From Microbacterium sp. C5A9 (lineage in GTDB: Bacteria > Actinomycetota > Actinomycetes > Actinomycetales > Microbacteriaceae), in NCBI RefSeq assembly GCF_022627955.1, contig NZ_JABXGD010000006.1, forward strand, positions 1 through 64,000: a stretch of DNA of 64,000 bases, given 5' to 3'. The notes under the pieces were generated by a model that did not search any database, was not told the origin of the DNA, and worked only from the letters and a program-made list of their open reading frames with translations. Below, in pieces: positions 13,092-23,290 of this stretch (position 1 is the first letter of the stretch; the number at the start of each line of letters is the position of its first letter). Made by a program: the position numbers and the translations under genes.

Positions 13092-15242
13092 TCACGCACG
13101 GCCCGCCGAGACGAGGGGGGCAGCGAAGAACGCGCGCTCATGCGCGCTCGACGCCTCGAACGCCCGGAGCATGCGCGCCCTGCAGTCGGGCGACGAGGCG
13201 GCCGCCGTCGTGGTGACGTACGCGATCGCCTGCTCGGTCGCCTCGGCGAACGCCGTGTCGGCGTAGGTGGCCAGCCAGGTGGCATAGGGATGCCGTGGAT
13301 CGCGCGCGAAGTCGCCGAACTCACCCGCGTGCAGACGCTGCCCCAGATCCGTGTAGAGCCAGAAGCACGGCAGGACGGCGGCGATGAGCTCGGCGTAGTC
13401 GCCGCCGAATGCGACGGAGCGCAGGTGATCGAGGTACGCGACCGTCGCCGGTGCGGGTTCGGCAGCGAAAGTCGAGGCGTCCATGCCCTCGCCCGGGGTC
13501 AGCCACGACGCATGGAGCTCGAGCTCGCCGATGATCGCGCCGTCAGCCGAATGCGCCCAGAACGCCTGCTCGTGCGGAGTCGGAGCGAGACGCGAGGCCT
13601 CGGCGAGCACGCGGGCGTAGTCCCGCAGGTACAGCGCGTCCTGAGCGAGGTAGAACAGGAACGGCTCCCTCGCGAGGGTGCCGTCGGCCATGCCGCGGAC
13701 GAACGGGAGCCCGTCGATCTCCGCCCGCACGGTGGCGATGCGCTCCCACCAGTCGGCGCGGACCTCGGTCGGCGGCGGGGTCGGATCGAATCCGGCGCGC
13801 TCCCACAGACCCGCGAAGTGACTGATCGGTCCGTGACCACGCCCCACGCGGAGACCCTCGCTCTCGCGCAGGGACTCGCGCAGCCAGGAGCGAGCTGAGG
13901 CGACCGCATCCGTGGGCCCCTCGCCGCGGGCGAGACGCGTGGCGAGCGCAGACGACAGCGAGCACCCGGTGCCGTGCGTGTTGGCGGTGCGGATGCGGGT
14001 GCCCGGGAACTCCGCGCGCGTTCCGCGTGCGACGTCGACGAGCGCATCCGGGACGTCGTCGCCGTCGAGGTGACCTCCCTTGACGAGCACCGCCGCGCTG
14101 ATCTCCGTCGACAGATCCTCCGCTGCGGCGAGCGCGTCGTCCCACCCCGAGATCGGCCGCCCGGCCAACACGGCGAGCTCTGCGAGGTTGGGCGTCACGA
14201 CGTGTGCACGCCCCAGGAGCTCGCGCAGCGCTGCCTCGGCATCCTGATCGAGCAGGCGGTCACCGCTCGTGGCCACCATGACGGGGTCGAGCACGACGAT
14301 CGGCGGTCGCACCGCGTCGAGCCAGTGTGCGACGGCGCGGATCACGTCGGCGTTCGCGAGCATGCCGATCTTCACGGCATCGATGACGATGTCGTCGGAG
14401 AGCGCGTCGAGCTGGTCGCGCAGGAACACCGCCGACGGCACGTGCACTCCCCGCACCCCTGTGGTGTTCTGGGCGGTGAGCGCCGTGATGGCCGCCATCC
14501 CGTAGCCTCCGTTCGCGGCGATCGACTTGAGGTCGGCCTGGATCCCGGCGCCGCCGGACGGATCGCTCCCGGCGATGCTGAGCACCCGCGGAGCTCCTGC
14601 GGCACGCCAGCGGCTCACGAACGCCTCCGCCGTCCGGGTCGGATCGGGCGCCGCGCACAGGGCGGAGACGACGGCGAGTCCCGCTGCACCGGCGGAGCGA
14701 AGCCTCTCGGTGTCGTCGATGCCGACTCCGCCGATGGCCACGCACGGCAGCTCGGTCATCGCCGCGAGCCGGCGGAACCCGTCGACGCCGAGAGCAGGCG
14801 GGTGGTCGGGCTTCGTGCGGGTGGGGCGGATGACGCCGACGCCGAGGTAGTCGACGGTTCCGGCGGGGAGTGCTCGCACGGCCTCGATGTGCGCCGCGGT
14901 GTTCGCCGTGAGTCCGATGAGCGCCTCCGGTCCGAGTGCCTCGCGCGCCCGCAGCACCGACGCGTCGCCCTGGCCGAGGTGCACGCCGTCGACTCTCGCC
15001 CCCTGCTCCCGCGCGGCGAGAGCGGCGTCGAGGCGGTCGTTGACCACGAGCAGAGCGCGCCCGTCGATCACCCGCGAGAGCTCGATCAGCTGTGCGGCGG
15101 TCTCTGCATCCGTCGCCGTCTTGTCGCGCAGCTGGACGATGCGGACGCCGCCGTCGACCGCCCGACGCACCGTCTCGACGACGCCGCGATCACCGCAGAG
15201 CGCCGGATCCGTGACGAGATACAGGGACAGGTCGGCGATCAC
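13092..15242 (-). CDS. thiED: Trifunctional ThiE-ThiD-TenA fusion (thiamine phosphate synthase, HMP/HMP-P kinase, TenA)
   Basis: 716 residues with three enzymes in one chain. Residues 1-212 are ThiE: VQLRDK at 36-41, VNDR at 67-70, HLGQGD at 88-93, VAIGGVG near 168. About 219-475 is Thi[18 protein letters not shown], then [10 protein letters not shown] with the kinase anion hole. About 495-716 is TenA, with LPCFWLY carrying the likely catalytic Cys and HERAFF a conserved Glu. ThiD phosphorylates HMP, ThiE joins HMP-PP with the thiazole phosphate supplied by ThiM, and TenA salvages pyrimidine from degraded thiamine. Its start overlaps thiM by four bases. Confidence 0.92.
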   Translation of the reverse strand: MIADLSLYLVTDPALCGDRGVVETVRRAVDGGVRIVQLRDKTATDAETAAQLIELSRVIDGRALLVVNDRLDAALAAREQGARVDGVHLGQGDASVLRAREALGPEALIGLTANTAAHIEAVRALPAGTVDYLGVGVIRPTRTKPDHPPALGVDGFRRLAAMTELPCVAIGGVGIDDTERLRSAGAAGLAVVSALCAAPDPTRTAEAFVSRWRAAGAPRVLSIAGSDPSGGAGIQADLKSIAANGGYGMAAITALTAQNTTGVRGVHVPSAVFLRDQLDALSDDIVIDAVKIGMLANADVIRAVAHWLDAVRPPIVVLDPVMVATSGDRLLDQDAEAALRELLGRAHVVTPNLAELAVLAGRPISGWDDALAAAEDLSTEISAAVLVKGGHLDGDDVPDALVDVARGTRAEFPGTRIRTANTHGTGCSLSSALATRLARGEGPTDAVASARSWLRESLRESEGLRVGRGHGPISHFAGLWERAGFDPTPPPTEVRADWWERIATVRAEIDGLPFVRGMADGTLAREPFLFYLAQDALYLRDYARVLAEASRLAPTPHEQAFWAHSADGAIIGELELHASWLTPGEGMDASTFAAEPAPATVAYLDHLRSVAFGGDYAELIAAVLPCFWLYTDLGQRLHAGEFGDFARDPRHPYATWLATYADTAFAEATEQAIAYVTTTAAASSPDCRARMLRAFEASSAHERAFFAAPLVSAGRA

Positions 15243-16087
15243 AGTGCACGCTCCTCGACGCGGGCGGAGGCGGCGAGCTCGTGCGGCTGCACGGCGGCGA
15301 GCGCGTCGAGCAGCGCGACCGCGAAGCTGCCGGGTCCGGATGCGCGCGCGGCGGCGTGCTCGGCGGCGATCGTGTACACCAGGCTCGCCGAGGCGACCGC
15401 GCTGAGCGCATCGATGTCGGATGATCGCGCCGCGCCCAGGAAGGCCGCCATGACCGCGCCCAGTGCGCAGCCTCCCCCGGTGACGCGGGTCAGCAGCTCG
15501 TCGCCGTTCGCGATGCGCACGATGCGGTGGCCGTCGGTGAGGAGGTCGACGGCTCCCGACACCGCCACGACCGAACCGTGACGAGAGGCGAGCGCCACGG
15601 CGGCGTCGGCGGCGGCATCCGGGGTGTCTGTCGCGTCGACTCCCCGGCCGCCGCCGCTGAGGCCCGCGAGCGCGAGGATCTCAGAGGCGTTGCCGCGGAT
15701 CGCGGTCGGACGATGCTCGACGAGCCGGTGCGCGAGCTCGGTGCGCACAGGCAGTGCGCCGATGGCCACGGGGTCGAGAACCCACGGCGTACCCGCGGCT
15801 CGGGCACCCTCCACCGCTTCGAGGCTCGCCGCACGCTGCTCGGGCGTCGGAGTGCCGAGGTTGATCAGCACTCCCCCGGCCACTCCCGCGAACGGGCCCG
15901 ACTCCGTGACGATGTCGACCATCGCCGGGGCGGCACCCACCGCGAGCAGCACGTTGGCCGTGAACCCCGTCACCACCGTGTTGGTGATGCAGTGGGTCAG
16001 CGGTGGCGCCTCGCGCAGCGCGGACAGGAGCTCCGCGGCCGTGGCCACGATGGTCGATTCGGATTCCGGACGCAGACGATCGCTCAT
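15239..16087 (-). CDS. thiM: Hydroxyethylthiazole kinase
   Basis: 282 residues; phosphorylates the thiazole alcohol so that it can be joined to the pyrimidine by ThiE. Family motifs: THCITNTVV near the N-terminus, [16 protein letters not shown], and [15 protein letters not shown] with the catalytic Cys. It is first in a two-gene salvage operon, preceded by a TPP riboswitch. The overlap with the next gene couples thiazole and pyrimidine salvage. No de novo genes (thiC, thiG) are present here. Confidence 0.95.
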   Translation of the reverse strand: MSDRLRPESESTIVATAAELLSALREAPPLTHCITNTVVTGFTANVLLAVGAAPAMVDIVTESGPFAGVAGGVLINLGTPTPEQRAASLEAVEGARAAGTPWVLDPVAIGALPVRTELAHRLVEHRPTAIRGNASEILALAGLSGGGRGVDATDTPDAAADAAVALASRHGSVVAVSGAVDLLTDGHRIVRIANGDELLTRVTGGGCALGAVMAAFLGAARSSDIDALSAVASASLVYTIAAEHAAARASGPGSFAVALLDALAAVQPHELAASARVEERAL

Positions 16088-16096
16088 TGCGACATC

Positions 16097-16168
16097 CCTT
16101 CGCTAGTACGAACTAGATCAGGTTCGACGGGTCTGTTCTCAGCCGCGGATGCGGCACCCCGTGTCACT
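16097..16168 (-). promoter_or_regulatory. TPP riboswitch (THI element)
   Basis: On the minus strand the leader carries the hallmark TPP-aptamer segments in order: GGGGTGC (16160-16154), CTGAGA (16142-16137), ACCCG, and AACCTGAT (16124-16117), followed by GCGAAGGGA just before the thiM start. Because the 3' side abuts the ribosome-binding region, repression is probably by sequestering the start of translation when thiamine pyrophosphate is bound. No separate intrinsic terminator is seen between it and thiM. Confidence 0.93.
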
Positions 16169-16195
16169 CGATCGAAGTCTAGCGATCCGTCCGGC

Positions 16196-17161
16196 TCAGC
16201 CGAGGCGCTGCAGCAGCTCCAGCTCGTCGTCGCGACGCAGACCCGCACGGCGTTCACGGTCGACCCCCCGCTCGCGCTCGTCGGCGACGACCGTCGCGAT
16301 CGTCTCGTCGAGCGGTCGCAGCGATCCCCCCGCGGCGCGATATCGCGCGTGGGACCGGGTCATGAATCCGGTCATCTCGGCGGGCAGCCACAGGGGCAGG
16401 GATCTCTCGCCCGCCCAGTGCTGCACGCCGTTCGCGACCAGCCAGTCGTCGTCGGCGACCACCGTCTCACCCCCGTGCCCCGTGCTGTGTTGCATGGACG
16501 AGAGGACCTCCGCGAGGGGATGCCGGTCACCGACCGCGTTGATCACCCCGGTGGCCGACGCGGTGGCGATGAACTCCGACAGGTCGTCGACGTCGATGAC
16601 CTGCACGCTGCGCCCTTCGGCCCTCGGGACCAGCACCGGCCCGTCCACCGCCCTGAGAAACGCCGCGGCCCAATAGCCGAAGCGGTCGCTGGGATCGCCA
16701 CTGCCGACGATCAGCCCCGGGCGCACGATCAGGGCACGGTCGCCGAGGGTGCGGACGACGTTCTCGGCGGCCACCTTCTCGGCACCGTAGTCGTACTCGT
16801 CGCCCGGCTCCGCGGGCGGATGCACCGCCGCTGTCTCGTCAGCGTCCGTCGCCTCGTCGTCGGAGTACACCGACACCGACGACACGTACGTCCAGCGCCC
16901 CGCCCTGTCGCCCAGAGCCGCGACCGCGGCCGCGACATGTCCGGCGTGCGACGAAACGTCGATCACGTGATCCCAGTCCCGCCCGGCCACCGCGCTGTAC
17001 GCCTCAGGATCGTCCCGATCGGCGAGCACCAGGCTCGCTCCGTCTGGCGAGGGCCGCCCGCCTCGCGCGAGGCACATCACCGTGGCGCCGTCCAGCAGCA
17101 TCCTGCGGGCGATGCGCCCCGACAGCCAGCCCGTTCCGCCGAGGATCAGCACATCAGTCAT
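16196..17161 (-). CDS. NAD-dependent epimerase/dehydratase family protein
   Basis: 321 residues; extended short-chain dehydrogenase fold. The N-terminal dinucleotide-binding loop is GGTGWLSG (a GxxGxxG variant). SSVSVYS is followed by the catalytic YDYGAEK (YxxxK) motif. The C-terminal substrate region has no specificity clues, so the substrate is unknown. It is probably monocistronic and is adjacent to, but not coupled with, the thiamine riboswitch. Confidence 0.8.
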   Translation of the reverse strand: MTDVLILGGTGWLSGRIARRMLLDGATVMCLARGGRPSPDGASLVLADRDDPEAYSAVAGRDWDHVIDVSSHAGHVAAAVAALGDRAGRWTYVSSVSVYSDDEATDADETAAVHPPAEPGDEYDYGAEKVAAENVVRTLGDRALIVRPGLIVGSGDPSDRFGYWAAAFLRAVDGPVLVPRAEGRSVQVIDVDDLSEFIATASATGVINAVGDRHPLAEVLSSMQHSTGHGGETVVADDDWLVANGVQHWAGERSLPLWLPAEMTGFMTRSHARYRAAGGSLRPLDETIATVVADERERGVDRERRAGLRRDDELELLQRLG

Positions 17162-17224
17162 GCGCCCATGCCATCAGCATCCGCCGAGAAGCGGAAGGGT
17201 CTTCCGCTCAGGGCGGAGAGATCC

Positions 17225-17941
17225 TCACCCGGCGCGCAGGTCGTCCAGTCCCGCCAGCGACGGGCGCGTCCACGACGGATCCGGGCGCCACCGCACCCAC
17301 TCCGGGTCGAAGGGCCACTCGCCCGCGCGGAACGACTCGATCGCCGCTCCCGCGTGCCTCTCGATCTGCGCGGCCTGCGAGCCCGTGAGTCGTCCCTGCT
17401 CGATGGCCGCGATCACCTCGTCCTCGTCCTTGAGCGACACCGAGCCGTCGGGCTCGATCTCGACGTCGAGGATGTGGTCCGACGAGTACGTGTCGCGGTC
17501 CGTGCGCAGATGCGCGTTCTCGAGGTTCACGTACCATCCGGCGAACGTCCATTCGGGGCCGGTGGCATCGCTCCAGAACAGCCACACCGACCAGGGCGCA
17601 CCGGCGGGCGCGATGCGCAGGATGCCGTTGCCCCACCACTCCTCGACGATGCGGATGCGGGGTTCGAGCCAGCGCCGTTCGAGTGGCACCGTGCGAACCC
17701 TCCGGCCGTCGGGAGCACCCTGCGATTCCTGCAGCGTGCCGGGTGCGAGCCAGGCGACGAGCCCGCGCTCATCGTCACGCACCACGCGCATCGGGGTGAT
17801 CGTGGATGCATCCCCGGGCTGCCACCCCGGCTTGCGGTAGTGCCAGTCGATCTGCTCGCCGGACGGGAGGAACGGCCCCTCGCCCAACGGCCGAGCGCCG
17901 TCGGGCACCGCAGCGGGGGTGCTGTGCGGAAGGATGCTCAT
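17225..17941 (-). CDS. DUF402 domain-containing protein
   Basis: 238 residues. The central part fits DUF402: a Trp-rich beta-barrel with WWGNGILRI, SVWLFWS, FAGWYVNLE and the acidic DHILDVEIEPDGSV. Characterised DUF402 proteins include nucleoside di/triphosphate phosphatases and a ribonuclease E/G-like domain partner, so a phosphatase role is possible but not proven. I chose ATG at 17941 (MSILPHS) because the 11 codons upstream look unrelated. No membrane segment. Confidence 0.7.
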   Translation of the reverse strand: MSILPHSTPAAVPDGARPLGEGPFLPSGEQIDWHYRKPGWQPGDASTITPMRVVRDDERGLVAWLAPGTLQESQGAPDGRRVRTVPLERRWLEPRIRIVEEWWGNGILRIAPAGAPWSVWLFWSDATGPEWTFAGWYVNLENAHLRTDRDTYSSDHILDVEIEPDGSVSLKDEDEVIAAIEQGRLTGSQAAQIERHAGAAIESFRAGEWPFDPEWVRWRPDPSWTRPSLAGLDDLRAG

Positions 17942-17985
17942 CCCGACACCGTACCCCGGGTGCGGACGGTCCATGACGCATGCGT

Positions 17986-18014
17986 GAACCGCATCCCGGA
18001 TCGGGATGCGGTTC
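17986..18014 (-). terminator. Terminator after pheT
   Basis: A perfect 13-base-pair stem (17986-17998 with 18002-18014) has a 3-base loop and lies 14 bases past the pheT stop. It separates the pheST operon from the DUF402 gene. Confidence 0.75.
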
Positions 18015-18027
18015 GTGCATGCACGCG

Positions 18028-20547
18028 TCAGTCGCGGATCGTCGCGCCGAAGCGCTCGGCCGCGACAGCGACACCGGCGAGCTTGGCCTCGGTGGCCTCG
18101 GCCGCCGTGAGCGTGCGGTCGTCGGCGCGGAAGCGCAGCGCGAAGGTCAGGCTCTTCGAGCCCTCAGGCACGCCGTCACCGCGGTAGTCGTCGACGAGGC
18201 GCACCGACTCGAGCAGGGCCCCCGCACCGTCGGTCAGAGCGGCGCGAACCGCTCCGGCAGGCACGTCTGCGCCCACGACGAGCGAGACGTCCTGCGTGGC
18301 CGCCGGGAAGGTCGACAGCGACGCCGCGACGGCCCGCTGGCCCGCGAGGGCGAGGATGCCGTCGAGGTCGAGTTCGAGAACCGTCGCACGGCCGGGAAGG
18401 TCCGCCTCTGCGGAGACGTCGGGGTGGAGTTCGCCGAGGTAGCCGACCTCGACGTCGCCCACGGTCAGCACACCGGTGCGCCCCGGGTGCAGCGCAGCGC
18501 GCGTCGACTGGGAGATCACGATGTCGACTCCGGCCGCCTCGCCGATCACCCGCACGGCGTCGAGAGCCTCCGACAGCCCGGCGGGCTCCGCGGCGCGACC
18601 GGGCTGCCGGGCGATGACGTTGCCCGTCAGCAGCACCGCGACGTGGCGGTGCTGCGGCGGGATCGACGCGTTCAGCTCCGCGAGGGTCTCGTCGCTCGGA
18701 CGCACCCCGAGCGGCGGAACCTCCGCCGTGCCGTACTCGACACCGGGCTCGGGCAGGAACACCACACCCGTCTCGAACAGCGCCAGATCCGTGAGGCCGC
18801 GCGAGATGTTGCGGTGCGCGATCTGCAGGAGACCCGGGATGAGCGAGCGGCGCAGGAACGGCGCCGATCCGTCGAGAGGGTTGGCGAGGCGGATGCTCGG
18901 CAGGTGCTCTCCCGACGCCGAGCCGTGGCGGTCGTTCTCGGCCTCCGTCGTGAACGGGAACGAGGGGGTCTCGACGAGACCCGCCGCCGCGAGTGCGTTC
19001 GCGACACGCCGGCGTCCCTGCTGATGCGCCGTCAGGCCGCGGCCGGACGGAGGGGTCGGCAGCACCGAGGGGATGCGGTCGAGCCCGTGGATGCGGGCGA
19101 CCTCCTCGGCGAGAGACCACTTGTCGGTGAGGTCGGGGCGCCAGGTCGGCGGGATGACCGTCCAGCCCTCCGGAGCCTCCGACCCTGTCGACGCCGTGAC
19201 CTCGGCCCCGATCATCGTCAGGGCGCTCTCGATCTCGGCGTCCGTGTAGTCGACGCCGATGAGCCCCTGCACGAAGCCCGTCGGCAGCTCGATGTCCGCG
19301 ACGAACACCTCGGCGAACAGGGCGCCGCCCTCGTCGGTGAGCGTCCCTCCGGCGAGCTCGACCATCAGGTCGGCCGCGCGACGAGCCGCGACGAACGGGA
19401 TGAGCGGATCGACACCGCGCTCGAAGCGCTTGGACGCCTCGCTCGGCAGCTTGTGACGGCGGGCGGTGCGGGCGATCGTGACGGGATCGAAGGTCGCCGC
19501 CTCGATGAGCACGTTCTGCGTGGTCTCGCTCATCTCGGTGGTGCCGCCGCCCATGACGCCGGCGAGGCCGATGGGTCCCGAGTCGTCGGTGATGAGCAGG
19601 TCCTCGACGTGGAGCGTGCGCTCCTGTCCGTCGAGCGTCGTCATCTTCTCGCCCGGAGTCGCACGACGCACGGTGATGCCGCCGCTGAGCCGGTCGAGGT
19701 CGTACCCGTGCAGAGGCTGCCCGAGTTCGAGCATGACGTAGTTGGTGATGTCGATCAGGATGCCGAGCGACCGCATCCCCGCGAGCGACAGACGCGCGAT
19801 CATCCACGGCGGCGTCGGGCGCGCCGGGTCGACCCCGCGCACGACGCGGGTCACGAACTCGCTCGCACCCACGCGACCGCGCACGGGTGCCGTGTCGTCG
19901 ACGATCGCCGTGTGACCGGATCCGGGCTGCAGGTCGGCGAAGTCGCGCTCGGCGGGGTCGCGGAAGACCGCACCCGTGGCATGCGAGTACTCGCGTGCCA
20001 CACCCCGCAACGAGAACGCGTAGCCGCGGTCGGGCGTGACGTTGATCTCGACGGCCACATCGTCGAGCCCGAGCAGCGCGATCGCGTCGGTGCCGACGGG
20101 TGCGTCGAGACCCAGGTCCGACAGCACGAGGATGCCGTTGTGCTCGTCGCCCAGACCGAGCTCGCGCGCCGAGGCGATCATGCCGTCGGAGACGTGACCG
20201 TAGGTCTTGCGCGCGGCGATCGGGAAGGGACCGGGCAGCACGGCACCGGGCAGGGTGACGATGACCTTGTCTCCGACGACGAAGTTGTGCGCGCCGCAGA
20301 CGATGCCGCGGATGCCGCCGTGCTCCTCCCCGACATCGACCTGGCACCAGTTGATGGTCTTGCCGTTCGACTGGGGCTCCGGCTCGAGCGAGACGACCTG
20401 GCCGACGACCACAGGGCCGGAGACCTCGAAGCCGTGGACGTCCTCCTCTTCGAAGCCGACGGACACCATCGCCGCGAAGACGTCCTCGGGCGACGCATCG
20501 GCTGCCAGATCGACGTACTCACGCAGCCACGACAGAGGGACGCGCAT
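18028..20547 (-). CDS. pheT: Phenylalanyl-tRNA synthetase beta subunit
   Basis: 839 residues; pairs with PheS as an alpha2beta2 enzyme that charges tRNA-Phe. The N-terminus MRVPLSWLREYVDL is typical. It is followed by a tRNA-binding (EMAP-like) domain around residues 40-150, a B3/B4 editing domain, B5, and a C-terminal ferredoxin-like anticodon-binding domain with FPAATQDVSLVV. ATG at 20547 shares one base with the pheS stop (TGATG). Much longer open frames on both strands across this gene are shadows. Confidence 0.95.
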   Translation of the reverse strand: MRVPLSWLREYVDLAADASPEDVFAAMVSVGFEEEDVHGFEVSGPVVVGQVVSLEPEPQSNGKTINWCQVDVGEEHGGIRGIVCGAHNFVVGDKVIVTLPGAVLPGPFPIAARKTYGHVSDGMIASARELGLGDEHNGILVLSDLGLDAPVGTDAIALLGLDDVAVEINVTPDRGYAFSLRGVAREYSHATGAVFRDPAERDFADLQPGSGHTAIVDDTAPVRGRVGASEFVTRVVRGVDPARPTPPWMIARLSLAGMRSLGILIDITNYVMLELGQPLHGYDLDRLSGGITVRRATPGEKMTTLDGQERTLHVEDLLITDDSGPIGLAGVMGGGTTEMSETTQNVLIEAATFDPVTIARTARRHKLPSEASKRFERGVDPLIPFVAARRAADLMVELAGGTLTDEGGALFAEVFVADIELPTGFVQGLIGVDYTDAEIESALTMIGAEVTASTGSEAPEGWTVIPPTWRPDLTDKWSLAEEVARIHGLDRIPSVLPTPPSGRGLTAHQQGRRRVANALAAAGLVETPSFPFTTEAENDRHGSASGEHLPSIRLANPLDGSAPFLRRSLIPGLLQIAHRNISRGLTDLALFETGVVFLPEPGVEYGTAEVPPLGVRPSDETLAELNASIPPQHRHVAVLLTGNVIARQPGRAAEPAGLSEALDAVRVIGEAAGVDIVISQSTRAALHPGRTGVLTVGDVEVGYLGELHPDVSAEADLPGRATVLELDLDGILALAGQRAVAASLSTFPAATQDVSLVVGADVPAGAVRAALTDGAGALLESVRLVDDYRGDGVPEGSKSLTFALRFRADDRTLTAAEATEAKLAGVAVAAERFGATIRD

Positions 20548-21587
20548 CACACCACCATCCCGTACTGCTCGCTGAAACGGACATCGCCCTCGGCCATGTC
20601 CCTCATGTCCTGCACGTCGCTGCGGAACATGAGCGCCCGCTCGACGCCCATCCCGAACGCGAAGCCGCTGTAGACGTCGGGGTCGATCCCTGCCGCCCGC
20701 AGGACGTTCGGGTTGACCATCCCGCATCCGCCCCACTCGATCCATCGCGCGCCGCCCTTGAAGGTCGGGTGCCACAGGTCGAGCTCGGCCGACGGCTCGG
20801 TGAAGGGGAAGTAGTTCGTGCGGAAGCGCGTCTTGGCCTCCGGACCGAAGAGCTGGCGCGCGACGTGGTCGAGCGTGCCCTTGAGGTGGGCCATCGAGAT
20901 GCCCTTGTCGATGACGAGACCCTCGAACTGCGTGAACACCGGCAGGTGCGTCGCGTCGAACTCGTCGGTGCGGTACACGCGGCCGGGGCACAGCACGTAG
21001 ATCGGCACGTCGCGGTCGAGCATCGAGCGCACCTGCACGGGGCTCGTGTGCGTGCGCATCACGAGGTGACGCGAGGCGGGGTCGACGTAGAAGGTGTCCT
21101 GCTCCTGACGAGCGGGGTGATCGACGTCGAAGTTCAGGGCATCGAAGTTGAACCATTCGTGCTCGAGCTCGGGACCTTCGGCGATCTCCCACCCCATGCC
21201 GACGAAGATGTCGGAGATCTGCTCGCTGAGCAGGGTGAGCGGATGCCGGGCGCCGACGCGCGTGCGCGAGGGCACCGCGGTGATGTCGACGCGCTCGGAC
21301 TCGAGGCGCGCGGCGACCTCGGCCGCGGCGAGTTCGGCCTCCTTGGCCGCCAGAGCCTTGGTCACCTGACCGCGCCCCTGACCGACGAGCTTGCCGAACG
21401 CCGCCTTGTTCTCGGGGGCCACCTGACGCATCGACGCGTTGAGGACCGCCAACGGCGATCCCTCGGCGACGTGAGCTGCGCGGGCCGTCTTCAGCTCGGC
21501 GGTGTCGCCTGCCGCGGCGATGGCGTCGAGCGCCGCCGCGACAGCGGCTTCGACCGCTTCCGGGGTGATTTCGAGTGACTCAGACAC
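20547..21587 (-). CDS. pheS: Phenylalanyl-tRNA synthetase alpha subunit
   Basis: 346 residues; the catalytic class II subunit. An N-terminal coiled coil (about residues 1-90) binds tRNA. Class II motif 2 is seen around FRTNYFPFTEPSAELD, and motif 3 around GSGFAFGMGVERALM-type residues (here YSGFAFGMGVERALM). The gene starts with GTG at 21587 and its stop overlaps pheT. No T-box or attenuator-like leader was recognised in the short upstream gap. Confidence 0.95.
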   Translation of the reverse strand: MSESLEITPEAVEAAVAAALDAIAAAGDTAELKTARAAHVAEGSPLAVLNASMRQVAPENKAAFGKLVGQGRGQVTKALAAKEAELAAAEVAARLESERVDITAVPSRTRVGARHPLTLLSEQISDIFVGMGWEIAEGPELEHEWFNFDALNFDVDHPARQEQDTFYVDPASRHLVMRTHTSPVQVRSMLDRDVPIYVLCPGRVYRTDEFDATHLPVFTQFEGLVIDKGISMAHLKGTLDHVARQLFGPEAKTRFRTNYFPFTEPSAELDLWHPTFKGGARWIEWGGCGMVNPNVLRAAGIDPDVYSGFAFGMGVERALMFRSDVQDMRDMAEGDVRFSEQYGMVV

Positions 21588-21600
21588 GAGATAGGAGTCT

Positions 21601-21630
21601 ACCGGCGCGCGGCCATCGCCCCGCGCCGGT
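21601..21630 (-). terminator. Terminator after the glutamate transporter operon
   Basis: A 9-base-pair stem, ACCGGCGCG (21601-21609) with CGCGCCGGT (21622-21630), lies just past the stop of the last ABC permease gene and ahead of pheS. Confidence 0.5.
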
Positions 21631-21636
21631 CAGACC

Positions 21637-22620
21637 TCAGTTCGTGCCGGATCCGTTCCCGCCGGCGCCGTCGCCGCCCGGTGCGCCCGAGCCGTCGACT
21701 CCGCTCGCACTACCCATGCCGCCGCCGAATCCGCTGCCCCCGCGCTGCAGGGTGATGAGCTCGGTGTCGGTGCCGTCCTCGTGCTGGCGAGGGTCCTCGC
21801 CACCGCGGATCGCCTGGACCTTCGGCGAGCGCCGCGTGCGGATCTCGACGTAGCGGGCGATGCCCGAGAGGATCAGGCACATGATGATGTAGATGCCGCC
21901 GATCACGAACGCCGACTGCAGCACGGGGCGTCCCTGCTGCGAGGTGAGCTGCTTCGCGAAGTACAACAGCTCCGGGTACGTGATGATGAAGCCGAGAGCG
22001 GTGTCCTTGAGCGTCACGACGAGCTGGGCCACGATCACGGGGAGCATCGCCCTGATCGCCTGCGGCAGGAGGATGAGGCTCATCACTCCGCTCTTGCGGA
22101 GTCCGATCGCGTAGCCCGCTTCCTTCTGGCCACGGGGCAGCGATTCCACGCCGGCGCGCAGGACCTCGGCGAGGACCGATCCGTTGTACGCCATGAGCGC
22201 GAGGACCACGGCCCAGTACGGGTCCATCTTGACCCCGACCACCGGCAGACCGTAGTAGAGCAGCATCATCAGCACGAGCACCGGGACGGCACGGAAGACC
22301 TCGGTGATGACGGTCACCGGGACGCGCGCCCACGCATGGTCCGACAGGCGACCGATCGCGAGCACGAAGCCGACGATCAGGCTGAGCAGACCCGCGACCG
22401 CGAAGGCCGCGAGCGTGCGCCCGAGCGCCTCGAAGATCTGCGTCCACACCGCGCTGAAGGTGAAGACGTACCAGCGGGAGGCGTCGAACTGGCCGCTCTC
22501 GTAGAACCGGTAGCCGATGAATCCGAGCAGGAGGAGCACCACGACGACCGTCGCGACACCGAGGAGACGGTTGCGCAGGATCGCCTTGGGGCCGGGGACG
22601 TCGTACAGGACGGAAGTCAT
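21637..22620 (-). CDS. gluD: Glutamate-type ABC transporter permease (second)
   Basis: 327 residues. Polar amino acid permease of the HisMQ type with about five to six membrane helices. The EAA-like loop for docking the ATPase appears around LRAGVESLPRGQKEAGYAIGL. After the last helix there is an unusual 70-residue tail that ends in a Gly/Ser/Asn-rich stretch (GGSGFGGGMGSASG onwards). GluD of Corynebacterium is likewise longer than GluC. ATG at 22620 overlaps the upstream permease stop by four bases. Confidence 0.88.
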   Translation of the reverse strand: MTSVLYDVPGPKAILRNRLLGVATVVVVLLLLGFIGYRFYESGQFDASRWYVFTFSAVWTQIFEALGRTLAAFAVAGLLSLIVGFVLAIGRLSDHAWARVPVTVITEVFRAVPVLVLMMLLYYGLPVVGVKMDPYWAVVLALMAYNGSVLAEVLRAGVESLPRGQKEAGYAIGLRKSGVMSLILLPQAIRAMLPVIVAQLVVTLKDTALGFIITYPELLYFAKQLTSQQGRPVLQSAFVIGGIYIIMCLILSGIARYVEIRTRRSPKVQAIRGGEDPRQHEDGTDTELITLQRGGSGFGGGMGSASGVDGSGAPGGDGAGGNGSGTN

Positions 22621-23264
22621 CGCGCGATCCTCCACTTGTTCTCGAGATAGCGCTGGAGCCAGCTGAGCAGCAGCACGAGGGCGACGAAGATGGCGGCCAC
22701 CCACAGGAGGACCACGAGGGCGTTCTCGCCTCGCTCGCTGAGGTACGAGCGGATCGCCCCGAGCTCGAGCACCGAGAAGCCCGCCGCGACCGTCGTGTTC
22801 TTGAGCAGGGCGATGAAGACGCTCATCATCGGCGGGACGACCGAGCGGAAGGCCTGCGGCAGCACGACGAGGGTCATCACCTGCCCGAAGGGAAGGCCGA
22901 TCGCCCGAGCCGCCTCGGCCTGGCCGACGGGCACCGTGTTGATTCCGGCCCGGAGCACCTCGGCGACGTACGTGGCGGTGTAGATGCCGATCGCGAGGAT
23001 GCCGAGCACCGTGGTGCTCAGCTTCGGCAGCCCCAGCTGGGGGTAGCCGAAGATGAAGAAGAAGAAGACGAGGGTCAGAGGGGTGTTGCGGATCAGGTTG
23101 ACGTAGACCGTGCCGACGCCGCGGGCGATCGGGATGGGCGAGACGCGCATGGCCCCGACGATGATCCCGATGACGAGCGCGAGCACCGCGCCGCCGGCGA
23201 AGATCATCAGGGTGTTGCCGAGCGCTCGTCCCCAGAGATCGGTGTTGCCGAAGATGACGTCCAC
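22617..23264 (-). CDS. gluC: Glutamate-type ABC transporter permease (first)
   Basis: 215 residues, with about five membrane helices. The cytoplasmic coupling loop is LRAGINTVPVGQAEAARAIGL. It forms a heterodimeric channel with the next gene product. GTG at 23264 has a strong GGGGAGGG ribosome site. The gene follows a hairpin after the binding protein gene, which fits lower expression of the channel than of the binding protein. Confidence 0.88.
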   Translation of the reverse strand: MDVIFGNTDLWGRALGNTLMIFAGGAVLALVIGIIVGAMRVSPIPIARGVGTVYVNLIRNTPLTLVFFFFIFGYPQLGLPKLSTTVLGILAIGIYTATYVAEVLRAGINTVPVGQAEAARAIGLPFGQVMTLVVLPQAFRSVVPPMMSVFIALLKNTTVAAGFSVLELGAIRSYLSERGENALVVLLWVAAIFVALVLLLSWLQRYLENKWRIAR

Positions 23265-23290
23265 GCCGCCCTCCCCTTCATGAGTGTGAG

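Noticed and set aside
17980..20673. A long plus-strand open frame opposite pheT, and similar long antisense frames across tyrS, argH, argF and others
   Set aside because: These are shadows caused by high GC in the third codon position. Their products are Arg/Gly/Asp-rich with no domain, while the minus strand carries clear, full-length enzymes.
20547..21640. T-box or attenuator leader for pheST, or for tyrS at 3895-3960
   Set aside because: The upstream gaps are 50-65 bases and lack a T-box core (TGGNACC-type) and specifier stem.
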